From positions 24,928,456-24,992,455 of the forward strand of contig NC_051095.1 of the NCBI RefSeq assembly GCF_901709675.1: a stretch of 64,000 bases of DNA, given 5' to 3'. The notes under the pieces were generated by a model. That model was not told where the DNA came from, ran no database searches, and saw only the letters and a program-made list of their open reading frames with translations. This DNA comes from Syngnathus acus (taxonomy: Eukaryota; Chordata; Actinopteri; Syngnathiformes; Syngnathidae). This document shows, one piece after another, positions 32,998 through 42,987 of the stretch. Position 1 is the first letter of the stretch; the number at the start of each line of letters is the position of its first letter. A program made the translations under genes and the position numbers.

Positions 32998-34122
32998 TCC
33001 ATCCATCCATCTTCTTCCGCTTATCCGGGGTCGGGTCGCGAGGGCAGCAGCTTTAGGAGGGACTCCCAGACTTCCCTCTCCCCAGCCACTTCGTCCAGCT
33101 CATCCCAGGGGATCCCAAGGCGTTCCCAGGCCAGCTGAGAGACATAGTCTCTCCAGCGCGTCCTGGGTCGTCCACGGGGTCTCCTGCCGGTGGGACATGC
33201 CCGGAACACCTCCCCAGGGCGTCCAGGAGGCATCCTGATGATGCCCAAGCCACCTCGTCTGGCTCCTCTCAACGTGGAGGAGCAGCGGCTCTACTCCGAG
33301 GCACTCCCGGATGACCAAGCTTCTCACCCTATCGCTAAAGGAGAGCCCGGACACCCTGCGAAGGAAACTCATTTCGGCCGCTTGCATCCGGGATCTCGTT
33401 CTTTCGGTCACGACCCATAGCTTGTGACCATAGGTGAGGGTAGGAGCGTAGATCAACCGGTAAATTGAGAGCTTTGCCTTTTGGCTCAGCTCTCTCTTCA
33501 CCACAACGGACCGGTACAGAGTCCGCATGACAGCCGACGCTGCACTGATCCGCCTGTCGATCTCACGCTCCATCCTGCCCTCGCTTGTGAACAAGACCCC
33601 AAGATACTTGCACTCCTCCACTTGAGGCAGGATCTCATCTCCGATTCGGAGAGGGCATTCCACCCTTTTCCGACTGAGGACCATGGACTCAAATTTGGAG
33701 GTGCTGATCCTCATCCCGACCGCTTCACACTTGGCTGCGAACCGCTCCAGTGAGAGCTGGAGATCACAGCTTGAAGAAGCCAGCAGCACCACGTCGTCTG
33801 CAAAAAGCAGAGACGCAATGCTGAGGTCCCCAAACCGCACGCCCTCAACACCTCGGCTGCGCCTATAAATTCTAACCCTAACCCTCACTGGGAACGAATC
33901 CGACTTACTGCTGGAAATGCGGACCAAACTTTGGCATCGATGATACAGGGACCGAACCGCCCTTATCAGTTGGCTCGGCACCCCGTACTCCCGAAGCACC
34001 CTCCGCAGAACTTCCCGTGGGACACGGTCGAACGCCTTCTCCAAGTCCAAAATACACATGTGGATTGGTTGAGCGAACTCCTATGCACCCTCGAGGATCC
34101 TGCCGAAGGTATTGAGCTGGAA
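32998..34122 (-). pseudogene. Truncated copy of the RTE-like LINE
   Basis: The plus strand starts with CATCCATCCATCCATC, the inverse of the GGAT tail, then CTTCCGCTTATCCGGGGTC, followed by the reverse of the ORF C-terminus. On the minus strand [35 protein letters not shown] and [15 protein letters not shown] can be read. The element stops at about 34122, in the middle of RT. About 54 bp coding LRQGCPLSP are deleted near 33870 and a frameshift lies near 33240. It is inactive. Confidence 0.85.
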
Positions 34123-34189
34123 GTTAAAATAAAAAGTTAAGATTAAATAGTATATTGTAACAATATCCACACAAGATTTTTATTAACCT

Positions 34190-34432
34190 TTTTTGAAGTG
34201 TAAACGTGGCTGGCTCCTCTCTGCTCTTGCATGCTGGCTAGCTGACACGCCCCCGCACGAGGTGTCACGGCTCTCCTCTGCTCTTGCCGCACTCCCCTGT
34301 AGCCCAGCGCGAGGGCGTCCTCACAAGACAATTATAATTTTATTTTTTAATATTTTATAGTATTTTTAAACATTTTAAAGTGTAAAGGTGTCAAGGCTCC
34401 GCTCTGCTCTTGCCGTGCTAACCGGCTGACGC
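34190..34432. repeat. Diverged tandem repeat around CTCTGCTCTTGC
   Basis: CTCTGCTCTTGC occurs at about 34217, 34276 and 34402. CAGCGCGAGGGCGTCCTCAC follows the second, and the nearly identical CAGCGCGAGGGCATCCCCAC follows the LTR at about 34846. The repeat unit was therefore the target of the LTR insertion. Confidence 0.5.
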
Positions 34433-34828
34433 TGGAGCCAGGCGACCAAATGCAGCTTGAACCGGGGTTTATTGAAGGGAAAGGGAGTTGGAAGGGAGGT
34501 AGGTGGGGAACCGACGACACAGACGGCGGGATAGAGACTCACGGCCAGCAAACAGACAGACAGACCGACCGACAGAAGTCCACTTGGACAGGGATAAAAA
34601 TTTGACCGTGAGCCTCCAGACAAGTGGTGGGGGGGGGGGACTAGATGACAGGAACACTGGGCGTGGATAGGAACAGAACACAACAGTAGACACCGACAAG
34701 GAGAAACAGACGGACAGGGCTTAAATACACAAGGTAACAAGAGGAAGCAGGTGACAGACGTTACGGTAACGAAAGGGGTGTGGCTGAGGGAAGATGCAGG
34801 CCGAGCGTGCTCTGGCACGGGCGTGACA
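34433..34828 (-). repeat. Solo LTR, gypsy-type, TSD GACGC
   Basis: On the plus strand it runs from TGGAGCCAGGCGACC to GGGCGTGACA, so TG...CA ends. GACGC flanks both sides (34428-34432, 34829-34833), the 5-bp duplication made by gypsy integrases. Read on the minus strand it has a TATTTAA-type TATA sequence and AATAAA before CTGCATTTGGTCGCC. No internal sequence is present. Confidence 0.8.
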
Positions 34829-35059
34829 GACGCGCCAGAGCAGACCAGCGCGAGGGCATCCCCACATTGCTCCCCACTGAGCCATAGATGTCTATTAGAC
34901 CTCTCGTCTGTGTGTAAACCTAATTTAGTCACCTATATTAGGCCTATGAGATAACGTAATATATACGACAAAATTAAATCCATCAAATATAGTCAGGTGT
35001 GTCTGACTTCATAACACCAAGTCGGGTTGTTGTGATGCGTCTAGTGTGTTGGTGGAGTG

Positions 35060-35565
35060 TCCAGTGCATGTCACTTCTCACTGTCAACCCTCACCGCTGG
35101 CTAGCAGTATGCGAACGGGAGAGCCGAGTGCGTAAGTCTCTCCCTGCCAGTACATAGCCTCTCTAACAGCAAGCCCTATGTAGTGCCTCCACGCGGCGAC
35201 ACATGGTAACTGGGTACAACACGGACCCAGGCTAAACTACAAGGGACTCGGAGGAGGTTTGGCCCCTAGACGTGCGGCACGCAGGCCCACCGGTGTGTGG
35301 ACACGCCCTGGTGCCCACGAACCAGCCCCCAACTATGGGTTAAATAGTACCACTGCCCAGTGGGCTCCTCGGGAGAGGAATGGGCTAAGGGAGTCAACCC
35401 CGACAGAAAATCAATTTCCCTTTGGGTTAGCGTCAGGAAGGGCATCCGGCTGTAAAAAGGTTTGCTCCACAAATTCTCAGTATGGCTAGAGACGGCCATA
35501 TCGAGAACCCAGTCCAACCCAGCGGAGCCTGGAAAGCGGACTTTAAAACGATGATGATGAAATAT
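35060..35565 (+). repeat. LINE- or SINE-type 3' end with GATGATGATGAA tail
   Basis: GCGTCAGGAAGGGCATCCGG (about 35430) is a sequence I recognise from the 3' ends of widespread fish and mammal RTE/SINE repeats. The tail AAACGATGATGATGAAATATG ends the unit. Upstream sequence (CTCCACGCGGCGACAC) belongs to the same family. No coding frame survives. Confidence 0.5.
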
Positions 35566-35955
35566 GATCATATTTTGAAAATTTAAACTCTCAACCAGCT
35601 GCACTTTCCAAAATTTGAGTGGACCTGCGTGCGCAGGAAGCTTAATTCGGTCGGATCACGCAACCGCAGCGCGCCGGACGCATTACTGTAACAGGGCCTT
35701 CGTTGACACAAGTACAAAATATTCCAGTATTGGAGCTCATATCCAAGCGGGAGTGGATAATTTGTCAGCATTTCCGGTCGACCGCGCAACCGCAGCGCTG
35801 CGGGCGCATTATTGTTACATGGCCATCACTAAAACTTAGCAAATATTCCAAAAGTCGGGATTTGCTTTCCAATATTTGAGTGGACCTACATGTTATAGAG
35901 CAATGGTGAAAAAAAACTGGAAATTTTTTATACACGTAATTGCCAAGTTGAAAAA
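35566..35955. repeat. Diverged direct repeat around CGCAACCGCAGCGC
   Basis: CGCAACCGCAGCGC followed by a GCGCATTA-type stretch occurs at about 35657 and 35786, about 130 bp apart, with related flanks (TTTGAGTGGACCT at 35615 and 35874). No identity assigned. Confidence 0.45.
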
Positions 35956-35959
35956 AAAA

Positions 35960-36580
35960 GCATGTTACCACTTCAGTGACACATTTCCTATACAAAAACA
36001 TGCATAGGCACCACATATTGATCATCTCGGTCAAAACCATATGTTGTCTGCAGATCAAATGGCTTAAACCAGAGCAACTTATCAACTTTCAGCATGGATA
36101 CGTTTTCAGGATTTCCCTGTCTGACATGAAAAGAATGAAAATGCTCTGCAAAACTATGCGTCTTCTACTACAAGAAAATAGTCTCCGTTAAATGCAACAA
36201 TGTCTTTTATCTGACTGAATACTGGTACAAAACCAAAAGGCCTGGGCGATACTCTGTCCCAAAACAAGTGATCCAAGATCTCACATCAACTTCACAGTCC
36301 AAGTCAACCTGCTGTTCTTTAGCAATTATTTCACCAGTTGCCAAAGCATTAAGCTGAACAGTTTTTACTGGACCACAGTTAATAATTTTAAATGGCATTG
36401 ATTCCCAGTGGTGTGTCACAGCTATCTGATGTTTTCTAGCTTGTGACTCTGTTATGATTTTGAAATGTTTTATTGTGTTCTTGAAAAACCTGTGTTTTGC
36501 TTCGAACCTCATTGCCCAAACAAGGAACCTGGGGAAAAAAGTAAGCACTGTGCTGCATCGCTCAGGATCATGGATCAACT
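35960..36580 (-). pseudogene. Fragment of an uncharacterised vertebrate repeat-borne gene family
   Basis: The minus-strand frame (36578-36207) contains AMRFEAKHRFFKNTIKHFKI, a pattern I associate with large uncharacterised fish proteins that occur in many copies. CGPVKTVQLNALATGEII and TEYRPGLLVL follow, then, after a stop and shifts, DIVAFNGDYFLVVEDA. It has stops and no splice structure. The fragment at 44860-45600 may come from the N-terminal part of the same family. The function is unknown. Confidence 0.4.
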
Positions 36581-37487
36581 TTTGTCCGTGTTGGAAAGTT
36601 GCTCTTATATAGTTACATTTATTTGGGAAAAATAATACACGAAGTAACTTGAAAAACGCCCACTTTTCAAGAGGAATATGGCTATTCCCCTACCATCCCT
36701 CCATGCCGTGATAGGAGTCATAGCAGGGCGTGTTCTCTTATTTATCATGAGGGCCTACATTCCAAAAAATGCCAGCAATTGTGAAATCCGCAGATAGAGA
36801 TTGTCTTTACTATCATAAATATCATACTTCATACATTCATTAATATAATATTTTTAGGTGAGGATCTACACCTCTATTACAAGTCCCCATCCTTCTAAAT
36901 ATTGGTTACACTTTAGTGTTCATTTTGTTAAGGAAAAAAAACTATTCATCACTGCAATTTGTTTTACTGGACAAAAACTAGACAAGACTAAAGCCGCCAT
37001 TACTAAACAATAACGGGGACTAAATCAGTATGCATGTATGCAAAATAACCACTGCTTTTCATGGTCATGCTTTGCACACTACACTGAAGTGGGAGGGAGG
37101 GAGGGAGGTAAGGGGTCACAGGTCACTGCTCAGACATCGTGGTAAATTGACGAAAGGTTTGGTGGTGGTTATTTTTAATGTAGTATCAAAATCAATAATG
37201 TTCTAACACTAACACTTACTAAATCCTAGCTTGTGGCAATAGTTGTTGATATAATTGTGAGTGGAGTCAAATTTATGCTGAGATGCGTTATACTGGTCAG
37301 GCAACTATGGTTTAAGTTGGAATATGAGTTTAGTTAAAGCAGACAGAAGTATGAAGTAATCAAGGATTTAGATGAAATTTAAAAAGAACTAAAAAAATAA
37401 TCTATAAAAGCAAACTAAAAGAAGGTACCACACATCATTTAAAAAATGACCTACATTTTCCAGACATTAAATATGTGTATGAACTTA
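36581..37487. other. No recognised feature
   Basis: AT-rich, without domain or terminal repeat. The stretch just before the SINE has short GACTAAA-type simple repeats that continue after it. Confidence 0.5.
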
Positions 37488-37907
37488 AAAATGTTGACAG
37501 CGGCTCGGTGGCACACTGGTTAGCACGTCCGCCTCACAGTTAGGAGAGTGTGGGTTCAATTCCCCACTGTGTGGAGTTTGCATGTTCTCCCTGTGCCCAC
37601 GTGGGTTTTCTCCGGGCACTCCGGTTTCCTCCCACATCCCAAAAACATGGTTGGTAGCCTGATTGAGCACTGCAAATTGCCCCTAGGTGTGAGTGCGAGT
37701 GCGGATGGTTGTTCGTCTCTGTGTGCCCTGCGATTAGCTGGCAACCAGTTCAGGGTGTCCCCCGCCAACTGCCCGATGACAGCTGGGATAGGCTCCAGCA
37801 CGCCCGCGACCCCCGTGGGGACAAAGCAGTACAGAAAATGAATGCATCTGCTGACCCAAAGAAAAATGAAAATTATCCTGACTAATACTAGACTAAAATG
37901 TTGACAG
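37488..37907 (+). mobile_element. tRNA-derived SINE with 13-bp target duplication
   Basis: Element 37501-37894. The head has an A-box-like stretch (TGGCACACTGGTTAGCACG, about 37508) and a B box GGTTCAATTCC (about 37553), the internal RNA polymerase III promoter. The body contains the usual GTTTGCATGTTCTCC and GGGATAGGCTCCAGCACGCC segments of common teleost SINEs. AAAATGTTGACAG at 37488-37500 and 37895-37907 flanks it. It depends on a LINE for movement. Confidence 0.85.
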
Positions 37908-38882
37908 TTTTGGCTGACTAAGACTAGAGGAATCATATTATGTTTTCTTGAACTCAAAAACTTAAATTCTCAACTTTTAGTCAACTAAAATTAACTAAAT
38001 AAAAAAACGGGATGAGATTGACCTAACACGCTAAAAACTAACAACCACTATTCAAACTGAACTAAAACTGACTAAAATATTAAAAATTCTATTAAAACTA
38101 ACATTATGACATTTCATAAATTTTACTTTTGGAATGCAAAGTGAAGAATAAATATGAGCTGCAGGCTGTGTGAGGCTGCTTTTTTGTTTTTTCAGTTATG
38201 AGCCCCCTACCATCCCCAAATGGTTCACTTTCTTCTAACACTTAAAGGACTTTTAAAATGCAAAATGAAGAAATAATTGCAGGCTGTGCGAGGAGCATGC
38301 TCTGCCTCCCGGCAACGGACATGTACGAGGTAACATGTTAAAGTTAGATATCTGTCCTAAATTGGCTTACCTTAACCAGAATTTTCAGCCAAATCCTGGT
38401 GGATTTATTTATCCAAAATTGACAAATAGACAAGCCAGCTCCATCTCCTGCCATGGCTACATGGACAGAAATGTCGGGTAAACAAGGGGCTCCTGGCTGC
38501 CTATATACACAGTATGCTGCCGGTACATATATTCGTGAGTGAGAGGTGACCAAGGAGTCACGCGATGCATGTGATGGTTAGAGGTGGTGGAAGGGGAAGT
38601 TTCCTGTCAGGAAAGTGTGGACAATCAAATATGTATATATGGTTTAAAAACTATAGGGTTAATCAGAATTGGCCATTCAGTGCCAGGGTTCGAATGGTCT
38701 GTTCGTCTGTTCCTGACAGATAATCGTTTTGTTGACAAAGGACGAGGGACAAAAACGTTTTGTTTTGTTTGATGGACTGAATGCTGAAGTAAACTGAGTA
38801 TCCAGATGTAAAAAAGTACTGATGAAAACTCACTAATTATCCAAAGAAAGCTAGTCCAATTGTAGCCTAGATCTACACTGCT
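37908..38882. other. No gene; AACTAAA-rich simple sequence then unannotated DNA
   Basis: From 37908 to about 38110 the DNA is rich in ACTAAAACT-type words, a simple-sequence style seen on both sides of the SINE. After that I recognise nothing. Confidence 0.45.
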
Positions 38883-38887
38883 GGAGC

Positions 38888-39382
38888 TGACACGAACCAG
38901 GTAGAACAACCAAATGCAGCACCAGTCTTTGTTTATTTAAAAATGGGAGAGGGATAGTTGATGGCGCTTGCAGGTACGAAGAATGGTAGTTGGTCAGGTA
39001 GCAAGGTCAGCAACTGGAACCAATCAAGACGGCGCACAGGGAAACAACAGGACAAACTGATAAGCTAGGAGTGCAGGGTTTATATAAGAGATTAATGAGC
39101 AGGTGTGGTAATGAACAACAGGTGCGGGCAATCAGTGCTGATCACTGTATGACAGAGCGGGAGTGGCAGCAGCAGATAAACAAACGCTGTCCACGGTGCT
39201 GATGACATGGACACGCAACAGGGACAGGCAATAAACAAACGCTTTCCATGGTGCTGATGTCATGGACACGCAACAGGGACAGGAGCAGACAACGCTGTCA
39301 GAGGTGCTGATGATGCAGACACGTGACAGGGGCAGGAGCAGACATACGGTGTCCGAGGTGCTGATGACGCGGACACGTGACA
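38888..39382 (-). repeat. Solo LTR with internal tandem repeat, TSD GGAGC
   Basis: Plus strand TGACACGAACCAGG to GACACGTGACA, giving TG...CA ends, with GGAGC on both sides (38883-38887, 39383-39387). The AACCAAATGCAGC end and TTTATATAA-type TATA sequence match the other gypsy LTRs here. From about 39190 to 39382 a unit of about 60 bp built on GTGCTGATGA and GGACACG is repeated about four times. Confidence 0.8.
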
Positions 39383-39387
39383 GGAGC

Positions 39388-39644
39388 GAGTTCTCATTTG
39401 ACTTTTCCATTCCAGGATGGAGCAGAGGTGAAGGTGCTCAAATGGCTATTTAAGATGACGGTGGGACAGCGTGTTCAAGTTACTCATTTTCATCGTATGG
39501 CTTGGAGCTCCACTCCACTTTTGACACTGAAATAAAGGTGAGTACTTGAAGGAAAACATTCGTTTTTCTTTTTGATATTAAAAAAGTAGCATCCAAAATT
39601 TAATCCATACAGTTATTGACAAGGGATACCGATATATCCCTTGT
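39388..39644. other. Spacer, nothing recognised
   Basis: About 250 bp between the solo LTR and repeat C copy 2, with AATAAAGGTGAGTAC near 39530. No domain or repeat is recognised. Confidence 0.4.
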
Positions 39645-40402
39645 ACCGTAATGGCCCGAATATAAGACGGTGTGTTTTGCATTGAAATAAGACTGAAAAA
39701 GTGGGGGTCGTCTTACATTCGGGGTCTAGACATTATAACCATTCACAACGCTAGATGGCGCCAGATATCTTTAAAGCGAATGCTGAACTTAACTCCCCAG
39801 GCCAAAGCGAACCCCTGTCACTAAGAAGAAAAAGAAAAATAGCTGTTAGAAAAGTTCCTATGTTGATGTTAAAATGTTGGAAAGTTACGTCACCGAGCCT
39901 TAAATCTCGCGTGTGTTACCTCAGCTTATCACGATTGTTGGAGCTTGTGCGCAGCGGTAATTTAAAGGTTGCTGGTAACGACTGAGTATGTTGCTGTGAT
40001 CGTGTGCGTCTTTGACACAAAGTGAGTATATACATTTCATTGTTACTACTGTCTACTGTTGTGCCATTTGTCTGATCGCGGTTTGTTTTGTGTGTGCGCC
40101 GTTTGATTGATAGCTTCGGTGCGCTCCTTTAAATTTGCCTCGCATTGTACGAGTAGCCGTTACGCCGCGGCACAGCGACTCACGGTCACCAGCAAATGTA
40201 TTTTGTTGTCTCGATGACTTATGTTTGGTGTGTTGCCGAGAGTATTTCATTTATGGTTATTTAGTATAGCGGAACCGTTACGCGCAGTTAGTTATGTAAC
40301 GTGTGCCGTCTACTAGTGTTGTCAGATGTTGAGCGTTGACTTATGTGCTGTATTTCTGTCTGTTGCAGAACCACACCACACACACACATGCACACAAACA
40401 CA

Positions 40403-40436
<34 letters not shown>

Positions 40437-40677
40437 CACACACCCTTCATACAATAATCACACAAACAAAACTACACACACCTGCTCTCACATCCTTACG
40501 ACCAAACTTTTGCCTATACCCTTTTGCCAGTTTGCCTGTATGCCCCTATGAGCCAGAGTGCCTGTTACTTTTTTGCCAATAATTCAGTAAAGCAATCAAA
40601 ACTGAACCCCGTCTTCCCTCCCCCTGACCGACACCCGGGGGCGAAAAGAGTATAACCATCCGAGCCAACTCCCTATA
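39645..40677 (+). mobile_element. Repeat C, copy 2, part 1
   Basis: Starts ACCGTAATGGCCCGAATAT and is collinear with copy 1 (26824 on), including the CA microsatellite (40376-40440) and the CCTGCTCTCACATCC block. It lacks the insertion present in copy 1 but keeps about 170 bp (around 39750-39940) that copy 1 lost. It ends at the THAP element. Confidence 0.6.
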
Positions 40678-40807
40678 GAGGCTTTGCAGCTGACGTCATC
40701 AAGCTACCCACATTAGCTTGGCGGCCATCTTGGCGGTCAACTTTTCAGTGCCTGTCAACGACTCACACACGCTTTCTTGTTATATCTGCTGCTATTTGAG
40801 CTTAAAA

Positions 40808-40985
40808 ATGCCGGATACCTGCTGTGCTGTTGGATGTAGCAATAGACGAGGCGATAAACCAAATCTTAGCTTCTATAGATTTCCGGCGAACATGAAAAAA
40901 CGTGATAAATGGATCGCGGATATTCGTCGTGAACGATGGAAACCTACGATTTACACAAGGATATGCAATGAGGACTTCATATCAG
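40808..40985 (+). pseudogene. THAP domain exon
   Basis: THAP domains are C2CH zinc fingers by which transposases bind their element ends. The ATG at 40808 opens MPDTCCAVGCSNRRGDKPN, with the first two Cys ligands, then the FYRFP segment, the central Trp (DKWIADIRR) and the third Cys in RICNEDF. The expected fourth ligand, His in a CxxHF motif, is Asp here. A donor (TCAG/GTATGT) ends the exon at 40985. The catalytic exons do not follow, so the protein cannot be complete. Confidence 0.65.
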
Positions 40986-41362
40986 GTATGTAAACAAACC
41001 ATTCACCCCTGATTTGTTTCACAAAATGTGAAATAATACAATATGGGATGATACAAATATGATTGTTGAAAATGCTGGGTGCATTTTTAGAAAGGCAGCA
41101 AGAGCAGCAAGGCAGGGCATGGGATGATTTCTTCAGTTCACCCCCCCCGTTTTTATTTTGTTTATTTCTTCATGATGCCCCATCTGATTGGCCCGAAAAC
41201 GTCATCAACGTAAATATTGAATTATATTCATTGGTTAAGTTTTCAAGCCAATCAGATGCGGCATCATGCAAAAATAAACAAACAACAAAAATGGTAGCAA
41301 CTTGAACAGACAGGTACAGTATCTGAATGATTTCACTCTATTCAGTTTTTTAATATGTCAAG

Positions 41363-41581
41363 TTATGAAGTGCCATTACAAAACAAATCGACGAGGTAAT
41401 TATAAATATCTGGATATGAGAGTTCAGGCAGGTCGGCTGTTGCAAAATGCTCGGGCGATTTTAGCATGCTTCTCGGTAAAAGGTACGGATCCGTTGTGCC
41501 AACAAGGTTCAACTTCTCTCTGTAACGTTTCTTGGATTCTTCATCCAAATGCCCAACTTCGTTGGATAGCAAATCAGCCAT
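41363..41581 (-). pseudogene. Second ORF remnant of the THAP element
   Basis: The minus-strand frame reads SKKRYREKLNLVGTTDPYLL and LPELSYPDIYNYLVDLF. I associate this with the N-terminus of the second protein of ISL2EU-like fish elements, which carries a YqaJ-type nuclease. Only about 72 codons remain and no nuclease motif is present. Confidence 0.4.
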
Positions 41582-41721
41582 AATTCGGATGAAATCGGTG
41601 AAAATGTAGCGCAGAAATCAAACAATCTATACAAACACGTAGGAACGAGCTGACGAGTTGACCGCCAAGATGGCGGCATAACACAAAATCACGTGATAAA
41701 ACCACGTGACTGCAAAGCCTC

Positions 41722-41771
41722 TATACAGTCCTCAGGCTCCCCAACAATAGCGGTAGCAGTTTGCATTATTT
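41722..41771 (+). mobile_element. Repeat C, copy 2, part 2
   Basis: Fifty bases (ACAGTCCTCAGGCTCCCC onward) that correspond to about 28633-28685 of copy 1, between the THAP element and the hAT. The last 8 bp are the hAT duplication CATTATTT. Confidence 0.75.
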
Positions 41772-42806
41772 CAGGGGTGGCCAACCAGTCAGAGAATAAG
41801 AGCCACATTTTTTACTGTGTCATCGCAAAGAGCCACATCATACACATGAGCACACATGAACATTCCCCCCCCACACACACACATGCACACTCACGCGCAC
41901 AAACGCGCGCGCGCACACACACACACACACACCTCTGCTCAGCCAAATTTATTGTGTGACATTATCATGTCACGCACCAACATGATAATGACAAATTGAC
42001 TCCTACAGTACTAAAACCACAGACCAAAGACCACATTTTCAACAATGAACATTGTGTGCATTGTCTCACACAGACAAACTCTCAGTTCAACAAATTCCAC
42101 AAACAAAAACATAAGTTTTTTCACTTACTATTTGTGGCGGGACAGACCATTCGTTTTAGTTTGTCGTTTTCAGGAGACAAGATTTCAATAACGTCACTGA
42201 GGCATTTTTTAACAAACTCCACTTCATTGTATGGCTTTTTAGCCCGTGCAATGTTCCAAGCCAGTTGAAACAATGCAAGCGTGACAGTCTCTGAGTGCTT
42301 CGTAATTTTTTTGAAAAACTGTACCTATTTTTCTGCCTGACTTTTCAAAGTGTCCAAACTTGTGCTTGCGAAATTCAGTCCCTTTTGGAAAGTCCTTAGC
42401 GATATTGGCATGAAGTGAGCTGAAGTGGCGCTGAACATTTGAAGCTTTTAAATGCGCTAATGACGTCCGACATATCAGGCAGAATGGCTTGCCATTGCGT
42501 TCAACAAAAAACAACTTTAACTCTGTTAAAAACGTTCTGTGTTCATCCTCATATATTCGTTTAGCTGTGCATTTTTTCCTTGCCATTTTTAGAGCGAAAT
42601 TGACACTCCTCAAATGGGTTTGTCCCTCCTCCTTTGCGGGATTTCACCTCAGGTGCATGCGCGTTTGACCAAAATACCATATTGAACTCAAGCGAAGCAA
42701 ATACGCACAAAAAATAAACACAAATGTTGATATGAACGTAAAAGAGCCGCATGGAACCAGCCAAAGAGCCGCATGCGGCTCGCGAGCCGCGGGCTGGCCA
42801 CCCCTG
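41772..42806 (-). mobile_element. hAT transposon fragment inside repeat C, TSD CATTATTT
   Basis: Left end CAGGGGTGGCCAACC, right end GGCTGGCCACCCCTG, with CATTATTT at 41764-41771 and 42807-42814. The interior has a CA microsatellite (41870-41935) and, reversed, the N-terminus of a transposase. Most of the transposase is deleted, so it is non-autonomous. Confidence 0.85.
42120..42586 (-). pseudogene. hAT transposase N-terminus, GTF2IRD2/ZBED-like zinc finger
   Basis: From the ATG at 42586 (MARKKCTAKRIYEDEHRTFL) the frame gives a finger with PFCLICRTSL and VQRHFSSLH ligands, like the transposase-derived part of GTF2IRD2. It continues to FRKHKFGHFEKS, then shifts. After the shift LAWNIARAKKPYNEVEFVKK and IEILSPEN can be read to about 42125. 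The catalytic core is absent. Confidence 0.7.
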
Positions 42807-42814
42807 CATTATTT

Positions 42815-42987
42815 TATTGCAATGTTTTTCCTTATTCAGATTTGTTTCACGACTACAGTTAGTTAGACTTCACTTTGATGGTTAATGCAGTTATTGCAAT
42901 TTTGTTGTTTTATCACAGTAGATTGGTTTATTTACATTTCAAAAAACAGCAGCAATTCATTTACAAATGTGATTGCACTTTAGTTTA
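42815..42987 (+). mobile_element. Repeat C, copy 2, part 3
   Basis: TTATTGCAATGTTTTTCC to TTTAGTTTA, collinear with about 28690-28860 of copy 1. The last five bases (GTTTA) are the duplication of the solo LTR that follows. Confidence 0.75.

Larger units (their letters stand above)
40678..41721 (+). mobile_element. THAP-bearing DNA transposon, ISL2EU-like, non-autonomous
   Basis: GAGGCTTTGCAG (40678) and CTGCAAAGCCTC (ending 41721) are perfect 12-bp inverted ends, with TATA on both sides (40674-40677, 41722-41725). GGCGGCCATCTTGGCGGTCAA near the left end has an inverse near the right end. The element carries a THAP exon forward and a second remnant frame reversed. THAP plus a second ORF and a 2-4 bp TA-rich duplication suggest ISL2EU; Kolobok or P-type are less likely because their duplications differ. 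Confidence 0.65.

Noticed and set aside
33868-33885. Interstitial telomere repeat CTAACCCTAACCCT
   Set aside because: Only two units, and it is explained by a deletion join within the LINE copy (AACCCTCACT is LINE sequence).
34375-34932. 185-codon reverse frame
   Set aside because: It runs through a solo LTR and its flanks; no domain, and it crosses both LTR edges.
37501-37570. Possible tRNA gene
   Set aside because: The A and B boxes belong to a 394-bp SINE with target duplication; no cloverleaf with a proper acceptor stem was seen.
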